Part shown: piece by piece, positions 1 through 5,686 of the stretch
Position numbering within the stretch: position 1 is the stretch's first letter
Layout of the letters: every line of letters starts with the position of its first letter
Assembly (NCBI GenBank): GCA_017404125.1
Contig: JAFRCZ010000287.1
Coordinates: 1 to 5,731 of the forward strand
DNA length: 5,731 nucleotides
Direction of reading: 5' to 3'
From: Methanobrevibacter sp.
Lineage (GTDB): Archaea; Methanobacteriota; Methanobacteria; Methanobacteriales; Methanobacteriaceae
The notes under the pieces: model-generated
Database searches by the model: none
What the model was told of the DNA's origin: nothing
What the model saw: only the letters and a program-made list of their open reading frames with translations
Position numbers and translations under genes: made by a program

Positions 1-2
1 AA

Positions 3-98
3 AGAGATGTTGCAGAAGTTGCAGGTGTAACTGAAGTAACCATCCGTAACAGATACAAAGAACTTACTGAACAATTGGAAATGGGTGTAACTTTATAG
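3..98 (+). CDS. tfb: Transcription initiation factor IIB (TFB), C-terminal end only
   Basis: Partial gene running in from the left edge; only the last 31 codons and a TAG stop are present. The reading frame starts at base 3 and reads [20 protein letters not shown], then a short tail ending in GVTL. The run [18 protein letters not shown] is the helix-turn-helix end of the second cyclin-like repeat of archaeal TFB, the part that contacts the BRE next to the TATA box. TFB bridges TBP and RNA polymerase during promoter opening. The N-terminal zinc ribbon, B-finger and first cyclin repeat lie outside the window, so full length and paralogue status cannot be judged. The gene is followed at once by T-rich DNA that probably ends its transcript. 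The identification rests on recognising this short conserved motif and is fairly secure despite the length. Confidence 0.87.
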   Translation, partial: RDVAEVAGVTEVTIRNRYKELTEQLEMGVTL

Positions 99-105
99 TT
101 AGCCT

Positions 106-207
106 ATTTTCTCTTTTCTTTTTTTATTTTTTCTAGTTTTATTTTTTCTAGTTTTATTTTTTCTAGTTTTATTTTTTCTATATTTATTTTCTAAAAACTT
201 TTTTCTA
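106..207 (+). terminator. Oligo-T terminator region of TFB, built on a 15-bp tandem repeat
   Basis: Starting 8 bases after the TFB stop, the plus strand is almost pure pyrimidine for about 100 bases and carries repeated T6 runs. Archaeal RNA polymerase stops at oligo-T tracts on the non-template strand without needing a hairpin, so this is the expected terminator for the TFB transcript. The many successive T-runs would give a very tight stop before the opposing glycosyltransferase gene. Confidence 0.7.
122..181 (+). repeat. Four tandem copies of a 15-bp T-tract unit
   Basis: The unit TTTTATTTTTTCTAG occurs head to tail at 122-136, 137-151, 152-166 and 167-181. The first three copies are identical; the fourth ends in T instead of G. 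The core TTTTTTCTA appears again at 199-207, and a shortened form (TTTTCTA) at 187-193, so the array seems to decay to the right. Replication slippage is a likely origin, and the copy number may vary between strains. Confidence 0.9.
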
Positions 208-312
208 ATATTCTATTTTCAGAACTTATTTTAGATCATTTATTTGTTCGTATTTAAGAAAACTATTATAAATTTTAAATGGTTTTTCTTTAAAAATATC
301 TAAGAAATAAAT
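208..312. other. Gene-free AT-rich part of the convergent gap
   Basis: This is the middle of the roughly 310-base gap between the TFB stop and the glycosyltransferase stop. I find no open reading frame of useful size, no RNA gene fold and no convincing promoter. It holds a 12-base sequence AGAACTTATTTT (221-232) that recurs at 385-396, and the 14-mer TTAAAAATATCTAA (290-303) that recurs upstream of the membrane protein gene at 3734-3747. In DNA this AT-rich both repeats may be chance. Confidence 0.5.
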
Positions 313-345
313 AAAAAAAATCAATTTCATGTAAGTCATGAAATT
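313..345 (-). terminator. Second hairpin plus T8 terminator for the glycosyltransferase transcript
   Basis: Read on the minus strand, a perfect 9-bp inverted repeat (CATGAAATT at 337-345 and AATTTCATG at 323-331, 5-base loop) is followed two bases later by eight T residues (A8 at 313-320 on the plus strand). This has the shape of an intrinsic terminator. It lies about 65 bases beyond the glycosyltransferase stop and behind the terminator at 371-395, so it would act as a back-up. A second, overlapping inverted repeat (326-334 with 344-352) competes with the same bases. Confidence 0.5.
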
Positions 346-370
346 ACATGAAGTGAAAAAATAGTTTATT

Positions 371-395
371 AAAAAAAGAGAATAAGAACTTATTT
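371..395 (-). terminator. First terminator of the glycosyltransferase gene
   Basis: About 15 bases past the minus-strand stop codon there is a 6-bp inverted repeat, AATAAG (381-386) and CTTATT (389-394). On the minus strand it is followed by CTC and seven T residues (A7 at 371-377 on the plus strand). The stem is short and weak, but oligo-T alone is usually enough in archaea. Confidence 0.5.
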
Positions 396-408
396 TTTAA
401 TTTAAACA

Positions 409-2439
409 CTAATCAAGCCTTGAATATTTTTCAATGCTTAAGTCTAGATCTTTCAGGATTTCAGTATTGTCCCAAGGCTCAACCTTATTCAAGTTTTCTT
501 GGTAAGTCTCAAGATTATTTAGGAAATTCTCAATCTCTTCAACATTCAAGTCATCATGATACTCTCCAAATCCTAGCTTTTCAACATAGAAACCATTTAG
601 GATTTGTTCAAAGTTCTTATGGGCTGGAGTGCTGTAGATAGGTTTCTTGAGATAGATTGCCTCTGAAATCATGGTAAAGCCACCGTTTACTATAATTGCC
701 TTAGCGGTTCTCATATCTTCAAAGATCTGCTCTTCATTGAATGCTCTGTATGTCAAGTTCTCATCAATTTCATCTTTGTTGAAGCCATATACGATGAATT
801 TATGATTTAGCTTTTTAAGCTCTTCCATAAGGTTTAGACTGGACTCGGCAGTCTGATACACTAAAACATGGTCTCCTTCCTCCGGAGTGAGTTTCATTAT
901 CTCTTCCCTTAAGACTGGAGGATAAAGGGCAGTCATATGGGGATGCTTCAATGGAGGATAGAAGAAAGTTGTTATGATATGCCTTTTTGGCCTTAGGATA
1001 TAAGATTTGGTTACCGCTTTTGCAGTCAGCATATCTGCCCTGTGATTAGGAGGATAGTCATATTCGCACTGGGTTAGCATATGAATGTTATCCAAACTGA
1101 TCAATGGAATATTCATGAGTTTGCTTAGCATACTTGAATAGTTTTCAAAGTCAGATATGATAATGTTTGGCTTTATTCTCTTGCATTCCTTATATAAGAC
1201 ATTGTATCCTTCCTTTAAGTTTGTAGGATTTGCCTTCAATGCCTTAAAGAATGTTTTCTTTGTTCTAACCACATTGTTTTCATAGACAGTATTGAATCCT
1301 CCGATTTCGAAAACATTATCGAATTTTTCTGATAGGAATTGGTATGCCCTTTCGCTTGAAAAGATATAAACATCATATTTTTTGGTCAAATGCTCTAGAA
1401 TAACGCTGCTTCTGATAGCATGTCCCATTCCTTCACCACAGATGGAATAGAAGATTCTTTTCCTTCCGGTTTCAGCTATTGCATCCTCCAGGCTTATGAG
1501 CTCTCCTTTTTCTCCACTTTCAAGAAGCGGTGCATCAGAGCCAATCGCGGATTCTAAGGTTTCTGCACTTTCAGAATTGATTCCTATAAAAGTAGTTTCA
1601 TTTTCATTTACCTGAACTTCCAACAATTCATTCTCTTCAGGCTCTTTGTCTTTGAATTTATTGATTCTATCCTTCAGCCTTCTGTTTCTGGATTTTTCAG
1701 CTATCTTCTCCATTTCAACACTGTCAAGTGCAGATATTGGGTCATGGCCAAATTCATAGCCCAAGTCTTCAGCTGAAGTTCTTTTTCCTCTGAAATCATT
1801 TACAGTGCTTTTTCCGTATTGCTTAAGTAAAGTGTAAAGGCCTTCCTCTTCAAGCCTTCTTGTGGAAACACCGATTTTAGCATTTCTAAGCACTTTGAAT
1901 TCACTTATCTCTGCAACACGTTCGATATAGTCAGTATCTTCACCGAAGGTCAGATTTTCATCAAATCCATTCACTTCTTCATGAAGCTCCCTTTTGGAAA
2001 TGATTCCATAGCATCCTGCACCATGAGGCTTGATGTTTTCAACAGCTATCATAAACCAGTTTGCAAGGTCATGAAGATATTTGTCCCTTTTCTTTTCAGA
2101 GAGGGGAGTCATTTGAGTGATGGCTATTCCAAGATCTTCTCTTTCAAACTCTTCGATAACATTTGCTAAATAGTGTTCAGTCAATTTCAAATCAGAATCT
2201 AAAAAGAGCAATATTTCTCCTTTAGCTACCTCTGCACCTCTGTTTCTTCCAGGTCCCGGTAGCCCTCCTTCAACAACAATGCAGCCATATTCCTTAGCTA
2301 TTTCTCTAGTATTATCATTTGACTGTGCATCTGCAACAATTATTTCATAATCTGTGAAATCCTGTGATTTAATGCTTTCAAGCAATTTAGGAAGATATTC
2401 TTCTTCGTTGTAGGTAGGTATGATAATACTGATTTTCAT
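409..2439 (-). CDS. Two-domain glycosyltransferase: GT2 domain fused to MJ1255-type GT-B domain
   Basis: A 676-residue cytosolic protein with two apparent sugar-transfer modules. Residues 1-230 are a family 2 (GT-A) glycosyltransferase: SIIIPTYNEEEYLPKLLESI near the start forms the nucleotide-binding strand and helix, LFLDSD at 78-83 supplies the DxD metal site (D81, D83), and FGEDTDYIER at 165-174 carries the ED pair expected for the catalytic base. Residues 240-325 form a charged, acidic, low-complexity linker. Residues 327-655 match the MJ1255 family, a MurG-like GT-B fold: YSICGEGMGHAIRS (331-344) is the glycine-rich N-lobe loop, and NGGFTMISEAIYLKKP (585-600) is the donor-binding C-lobe motif. 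The second domain is about as long as stand-alone MJ1255 proteins, so both modules look intact. No membrane segments are seen. The likely role is adding two successive sugars to a surface glycan or lipid-linked precursor; donors and acceptor are unknown. The ATG has a GAGATGAT site (2443-2450) just upstream. Sampled rows of the gene look richer in GC than its neighbours. Confidence 0.88.
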   Translation of the reverse strand: MKISIIIPTYNEEEYLPKLLESIKSQDFTDYEIIVADAQSNDNTREIAKEYGCIVVEGGLPGPGRNRGAEVAKGEILLFLDSDLKLTEHYLANVIEEFEREDLGIAITQMTPLSEKKRDKYLHDLANWFMIAVENIKPHGAGCYGIISKRELHEEVNGFDENLTFGEDTDYIERVAEISEFKVLRNAKIGVSTRRLEEEGLYTLLKQYGKSTVNDFRGKRTSAEDLGYEFGHDPISALDSVEMEKIAEKSRNRRLKDRINKFKDKEPEENELLEVQVNENETTFIGINSESAETLESAIGSDAPLLESGEKGELISLEDAIAETGRKRIFYSICGEGMGHAIRSSVILEHLTKKYDVYIFSSERAYQFLSEKFDNVFEIGGFNTVYENNVVRTKKTFFKALKANPTNLKEGYNVLYKECKRIKPNIIISDFENYSSMLSKLMNIPLISLDNIHMLTQCEYDYPPNHRADMLTAKAVTKSYILRPKRHIITTFFYPPLKHPHMTALYPPVLREEIMKLTPEEGDHVLVYQTAESSLNLMEELKKLNHKFIVYGFNKDEIDENLTYRAFNEEQIFEDMRTAKAIIVNGGFTMISEAIYLKKPIYSTPAHKNFEQILNGFYVEKLGFGEYHDDLNVEEIENFLNNLETYQENLNKVEPWDNTEILKDLDLSIEKYSRLD

Positions 2440-2442
2440 TTT

Positions 2443-2450
2443 ATCATCTC
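2443..2450 (-). promoter_or_regulatory. Shine-Dalgarno site of the glycosyltransferase gene
   Basis: The minus strand reads GAGATGAT three bases before the ATG, seven of eight matches to GAGGTGAT, the complement of the archaeal 16S 3' end. It supports the start codon at 2439. Confidence 0.6.
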
Positions 2451-2530
2451 TTAGATAAATTCTTTTGATTGCATTGTTTTTTTTTTTAGTTTGTTTTTAT
2501 TTTATTTAATTCATTTAATAAGATTATTGT
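2451..2530 (-). promoter_or_regulatory. Spacer between membrane protein gene and glycosyltransferase, possible weak promoter
   Basis: The 91-base gap between the two minus-strand genes has no T-tract on their strand; instead it has an A11 run (T11 at 2477-2487 on the plus strand). An AT stretch read on the minus strand as ATTAAATAAAATA (about 2498-2510) could act as a TATA box with initiation some 25 bases downstream. With no terminator visible, read-through from the upstream gene is equally possible. Confidence 0.3.
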
Positions 2531-3679
2531 TTATAAGTATGAATATATGTTCCAGCTAAGTGAGTACCAATCACATTTTCCCTCTAAATCAATGGCTAAA
2601 TTATTTAACAATTCCATCTCATTATATTCATTTGAAAGATGAACTGTTGTTTTATTTTCAGCCTCTGTTACATTTAATGCATCGTATTGATTTAAACCAT
2701 CTATGTCATGAGGGTTAGCTATATTCAGTTCAAAAGAATCAGGACTAGCACCATAAAATGCAATTGAGAACCTTAAAAGAATTATTAAAATCAGGGCAAT
2801 ATGAGGAATCAAAATCTTCAAATATTTGATTGCTGATTTCTTATTTTCCCTAATTTTTCCAGATAATATTGATTTTACAGAGTCCCATTCTTCTTTCAAT
2901 TGTTCTTTAATAGAATTCCTTTTTTCCTTTTCAGTGATGTAATCTGAAATCCCATCTAAAATCTCATTATTGTACATCAATATTAATATTCCATAGATTC
3001 CTCCAATGGCTGGAGTTGCAAATAATCCCCCATCAATTAGTCCAATTATTCCTAAAGTGCTTGTTAATGCCAAAAATATTCTTGGAGCTGCTTTACGCCT
3101 TTGCATGGAAAGGACCATAACAATGTATGTTATAGGAATTAGGATAAAAAGTATGCTTATTATGCTTGGAGTATAGGCACTTAAGGAGCTTCCAGTATGT
3201 ATTCCTGCGGGAATATATGTTAAGAACATTCCAAGTATGATTCCGAATATTCCTTTGTATAAATGGGAATGGAGAATGCTTGTGCTTGTTTCGCTTGGAT
3301 TCATGATTACAAGGATTGTATTCCAATCTATTCCAAGTGAGTTTCTTAAATAGAGTTCAACTATCAATCCTGCTATTGCAGTAAATAGGAATAATATCAA
3401 TGATAGTTTCAAATAAAAATCCTTATCTTTGAGCATTTCTGGAATTGATAAATTTTTGAAGTAAATGTATATCTTCTCATTGTCTCCAAGTGTTGATAGG
3501 ATTATTGTAATTCCAAAGAGAACAAAAAACATTATGTCTTTTCCTTTTGAGGATCCCATTAGGATTGGTTGGGTGATCGGTCTTATGAATTGGTCTATTC
3601 CACTTAAGGAGAATAGCTTTATTCCAAAAATGATTAAGATTATTCCAAATGCAATGTATTTGCTTATTTTTTTATTCAT
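2531..3679 (-). CDS. Polytopic membrane protein of unknown function with exported C-terminal tail
   Basis: I do not recognise this 382-residue protein. It has about eight hydrophobic segments, near residues 8-26, 47-63, 89-110, 143-159, 172-191, 200-217, 223-236 and 286-308. A charged stretch at 238-287 (lysine- and glutamate-rich, probably helical and cytoplasmic) precedes the last segment. The final 70 residues are polar, with two N-glycosylation sequons (NVT at 336-338, NKT at 342-344) and one cysteine (C369), which suggests an extracytoplasmic tail. A polar motif, SETSTSILHSHLYKG (129-143), places H137 and H139 just before a membrane segment, with H161 just after it. Charges do not give a consistent topology for the N-terminal half, so the segment count is uncertain. 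The ATG is preceded by a good GAGG site. It lies upstream of the glycosyltransferase on the same strand, so a role in surface glycan or lipid-linked sugar handling is possible but is only inferred from position. Confidence 0.8.
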   Translation of the reverse strand: MNKKISKYIAFGIILIIFGIKLFSLSGIDQFIRPITQPILMGSSKGKDIMFFVLFGITIILSTLGDNEKIYIYFKNLSIPEMLKDKDFYLKLSLILFLFTAIAGLIVELYLRNSLGIDWNTILVIMNPSETSTSILHSHLYKGIFGIILGMFLTYIPAGIHTGSSLSAYTPSIISILFILIPITYIVMVLSMQRRKAAPRIFLALTSTLGIIGLIDGGLFATPAIGGIYGILILMYNNEILDGISDYITEKEKRNSIKEQLKEEWDSVKSILSGKIRENKKSAIKYLKILIPHIALILIILLRFSIAFYGASPDSFELNIANPHDIDGLNQYDALNVTEAENKTTVHLSNEYNEMELLNNLAIDLEGKCDWYSLSWNIYSYL

Positions 3680-3686
3680 AAGACTT

Positions 3687-3690
3687 CCTC
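3687..3690 (-). promoter_or_regulatory. Shine-Dalgarno site of the membrane protein gene
   Basis: The minus strand reads TGAGGAAG with GAGG placed seven bases before the ATG at 3679. This spacing is normal and supports the chosen start. Confidence 0.6.
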
Positions 3691-3877
3691 ATTGAATTAA
3701 TTATTATTCTTAAAATATTTGAATTAATTTTTCTTAAAAATATCTAAAAATTTTAAATATTTATTTAAAATATGAAATACAATATTATTATAAGTTTTAT
3801 TAATTATATATTTATAAATTTTTATTATTTAAATTGATTATCCAATAAAAATTATTTAAAGTTTAAAAAGTGGTATT
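3691..3877. promoter_or_regulatory. Divergent promoter region, very AT-rich
   Basis: This gap separates the minus-strand membrane protein from the plus-strand transporter and must hold both promoters. For the transporter, ATATATTTATAA (about 3806-3817) is a good archaeal TATA box; initiation near 3835-3845 would give a leader of about 35-40 bases. Its Shine-Dalgarno is weak (GTGGT at 3870-3874). For the membrane protein, the AT-rich stretch around 3751-3770 is the best TATA candidate. It forms an 8-bp inverted repeat, TTTTAAAT (3751-3758) and ATTTAAAA (3763-3770). A partial direct repeat (TTCTTAAAATATT near 3708-3720, TTCTTAAAAATATC at 3731-3744) could be an operator or simply AT-rich noise. 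No small gene is visible. Confidence 0.5.
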
Positions 3878-4708
3878 ATGTTCCCAATTAGCTTTTATAT
3901 AGGTTTGATTTTAATCGGAATCTTTGCAGGATTTGCTTCAGGATTGCTTGGAGTAGGTGGAGGATTCCTAATGGTTCCTTTGCAATTCTTCCTGTTCACT
4001 TCAGTTGGAGTGGATCCTTCATTGGCCATGATGGTATCCTTAGGAACCAGTTTGGCGATTATCATACCAACCGCTTCATCTGGGGCCTATCAGCATCAGA
4101 AAAAGAACAAATCTATTGTAAAACCTGGAATCAGATTGGCTATTTTTGGCATTCTAGGCGGATTCTGTGGCGGAATTCTTGCGAATATCATTCCTACAAA
4201 TATTTTACAGATAACATTTGCAATCTTATTATTCGTAGTGGCATTGGATATGCTGTTTGGCTCAAGAAGTGATGGGGAAAAAGCATTGATGGAGTTCAAC
4301 TTATTGAATGCAGGTATTGTAGGTTTCCTAATAGGTATTCTATCCGGTTTGCTTGGCATTGGCGGAGGAGTATTTTTAGTCCCATCCCTATGCATATTGT
4401 TTGGCTTTACTTTAATCGAAGCTATCGGAACATCTTCTGTTTTCATTGCATTTACAGCTATTGGAGGACTTATTTCCTATATCTACACAGGTTTTGGAGT
4501 TAATCCAATGCCTTATTCCTTAGGTTATATAAGCCTAGTGAACTTTGTTCTTATTGTATTGTTTTCAGTTCCTATGGCATCAATCGGTGCAAAATTAGTT
4601 TATAAAATGCCTAAAGAAAGATTAAAACAAATATTTGCCATAATCTTGATTTATATGGCAATAAAAATGATAGGGTTTGATCCAATCAGCATATTGTTAG
4701 GTTTATAA
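3878..4708 (+). CDS. TauE/SafE-family membrane transporter
   Basis: A 276-residue integral membrane protein of the sulfite exporter TauE/SafE family (formerly DUF81). The family has two homologous halves, each opening with a glycine-rich membrane motif. Here they are GFASGLLGVGGGFLMVP at 18-34 and GILSGLLGIGGGVFLVP at 153-169, and each is followed by a GTS motif (56-58 and 184-186). About eight hydrophobic segments are seen, with a short charged cytoplasmic loop near 72-83 and another at 129-139. Length is typical, so the gene looks complete. Characterised members move sulfite, sulfoacetate or other small organic or sulfur anions; the substrate cannot be read from sequence, and no sulfur-metabolism gene lies beside it here. 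The gene is alone on its strand between a divergent and a convergent neighbour, so it is probably monocistronic. Translation starts at ATG behind a weak GTGGT; a plausible TATA box lies about 70 bases upstream. Confidence 0.92.
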   Translation: MFPISFYIGLILIGIFAGFASGLLGVGGGFLMVPLQFFLFTSVGVDPSLAMMVSLGTSLAIIIPTASSGAYQHQKKNKSIVKPGIRLAIFGILGGFCGGILANIIPTNILQITFAILLFVVALDMLFGSRSDGEKALMEFNLLNAGIVGFLIGILSGLLGIGGGVFLVPSLCILFGFTLIEAIGTSSVFIAFTAIGGLISYIYTGFGVNPMPYSLGYISLVNFVLIVLFSVPMASIGAKLVYKMPKERLKQIFAIILIYMAIKMIGFDPISILLGL

Positions 4709-4715
4709 AAAATAG
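4706..4715 (-). terminator. Probable terminator of the YbjQ-like gene
   Basis: On the minus strand, the first T-tract after the stop at 4763 is T6, the complement of A6 at 4707-4712. It overlaps the stop codon of the opposing transporter gene. With the T9 on the other strand it makes the short convergent gap a two-way terminator. Confidence 0.35.
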
Positions 4716-4740
4716 TTTGTTTTTTTTTAATATTTTTATC
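4716..4740 (+). terminator. Oligo-T terminator of the TauE/SafE gene
   Basis: Eleven bases after the transporter stop there are nine T residues (4720-4728), followed by a second run of five (4733-4737). This is a standard archaeal stop. Confidence 0.65.
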
Positions 4741-4762
4741 TTATGATTTAATTATTATGAAC

Positions 4763-5686
4763 TTAAATATCTTTTTCTTCAAATACGACTCCAGTTCCTC
4801 TTACAACCACTTGTGATATGTTTTCACCTTTGTTTGATCCTAAAGTTTCAAATGTTGTATTGAAATTCAATAGGCCATTGCACCCATCTGCCTTTAATTG
4901 CTTAATTAGTTTTAATAAAGCTTTGTCTTGAGCAAGCTTTACACCGATGAGAAGGTTTTCATCCAAATAATCTTGAAGCCCATCTTTAATTTCCTCTCTT
5001 TGATTATTGGAGAATATATGTCTTGCTTCATAAATGCTTTTTTGTTCGATTATATTCAATTCTTTAGGAGGGTATTCCAATGTTAGGATAAGAATTCCCA
5101 AATCATTCATTTCCAATTCCCTATTATAGAAATTATATCTTTTGCTGATCTGTTTTTCATTTAAGATTTCCTGTAATTTAGGTTCTTTCCTAAAGATTTT
5201 TGAATAAAGGTTTCCAAAGAAATCTGTAATCTTTTTGAAAACTCCAGAGATGTGTGATATGATACCTAATCCCATTGCAATTAGGAAATAGTTTGTTGCA
5301 GTTGGAATTGCAGCTTGAATAATTATGATTAGGCTTCCTGCTGTAATCACATTGAATCCTAAGGTCGGATTTGCAATGATGAAACCATAGATGACTGTTA
5401 TTATAAAGAGAATAAATGCGCTGACTGCACCTGTACTTTCATTAAGGTAGTTCTTTGCTGCTATGCTTTCAACATAACCTGCAGCGAGAGGGGATAGTGC
5501 CAAACCGATATTCCATCCAAAGATTGCAAGGTTAGCATATAGGCAAACAACATAGGTGAATATGCCTACAATTGTCCCTAAAGCAATGCATCCTATCTCT
5601 TTTAAGAATTTTCTTCTTTCTTCTTCGTCTTTTAGACGTTTTGAGATAGTTAAGTTATTTATTTTGGATTTGATTTGATTTAGCAT
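4763..5686 (-). CDS. Membrane protein with C-terminal YbjQ/UPF0145-like domain
   Basis: A 307-residue protein in two parts. A basic and acidic N-terminal stretch (1-30) leads into about five membrane segments near 31-53, 57-76, 86-105, 109-127 and 131-149. A charged link (150-190) joins them to a soluble C-terminal domain, about 192-303. That domain resembles YbjQ/UPF0145: ELNIIEQKSIYEARHIF (209-225) fits the opening strand region, residues 250-280 fit the helix and the following A-x-G-A/C-nAv-type turn and strand, and VVVRGTGVVF (293-302) fits the closing V-S-GTAV strand. YbjQ domains form ring-shaped pentamers and have been suggested to bind heavy metals, but their function is not established. 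No cysteine or histidine cluster supports metal binding here. The basic loop at 150-168 suggests the domain lies in the cytoplasm. The ATG has a GAGTGA site four bases upstream. The membrane half is not recognised. The similarity was judged by eye and should be treated as probable. Confidence 0.75.
   Translation of the reverse strand: MLNQIKSKINNLTISKRLKDEEERRKFLKEIGCIALGTIVGIFTYVVCLYANLAIFGWNIGLALSPLAAGYVESIAAKNYLNESTGAVSAFILFIITVIYGFIIANPTLGFNVITAGSLIIIIQAAIPTATNYFLIAMGLGIISHISGVFKKITDFFGNLYSKIFRKEPKLQEILNEKQISKRYNFYNRELEMNDLGILILTLEYPPKELNIIEQKSIYEARHIFSNNQREEIKDGLQDYLDENLLIGVKLAQDKALLKLIKQLKADGCNGLLNFNTTFETLGSNKGENISQVVVRGTGVVFEEKDI

Noticed and set aside
122..207. CRISPR-like or recombination-site reading of the 15-bp repeats
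   Set aside because: The units are directly abutting with no unique spacers and are almost all T; they fit a terminator or slippage array.
338..364. Tiny plus-strand frame ATG to TAG of 8 codons in the convergent gap
   Set aside because: Too short, lacks a ribosome binding site and lies within a hairpin; no evidence of coding.
420..641. Plus-strand open frame of 73 codons
   Set aside because: It lies antisense to the C-terminal part of the glycosyltransferase, shows no recognisable domain and has no ribosome binding site or promoter; a shadow frame.
1981..2169. Plus-strand open frame of 62 codons
   Set aside because: Antisense to the well-supported GT2 domain, with no independent support.
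3093..3326. Minus-strand 77-codon frame and plus-strand 76-codon frame (3465-3695) over the membrane protein gene
   Set aside because: Both overlap the better supported 382-residue frame, which has the right Shine-Dalgarno and a coherent membrane pattern; neither shows a domain.
4096..4446. Minus-strand open frame of 116 codons inside the transporter gene
   Set aside because: Its proline- and asparagine-rich product is the antisense of the repeated glycine-rich transporter motifs, and the plus-strand frame is clearly the real TauE/SafE gene.
3878..4708. Assigning a specific substrate such as sulfite or taurine breakdown products to the transporter
   Set aside because: The family is broad and no sulfur or sulfonate gene is adjacent, so only the family call is supported.
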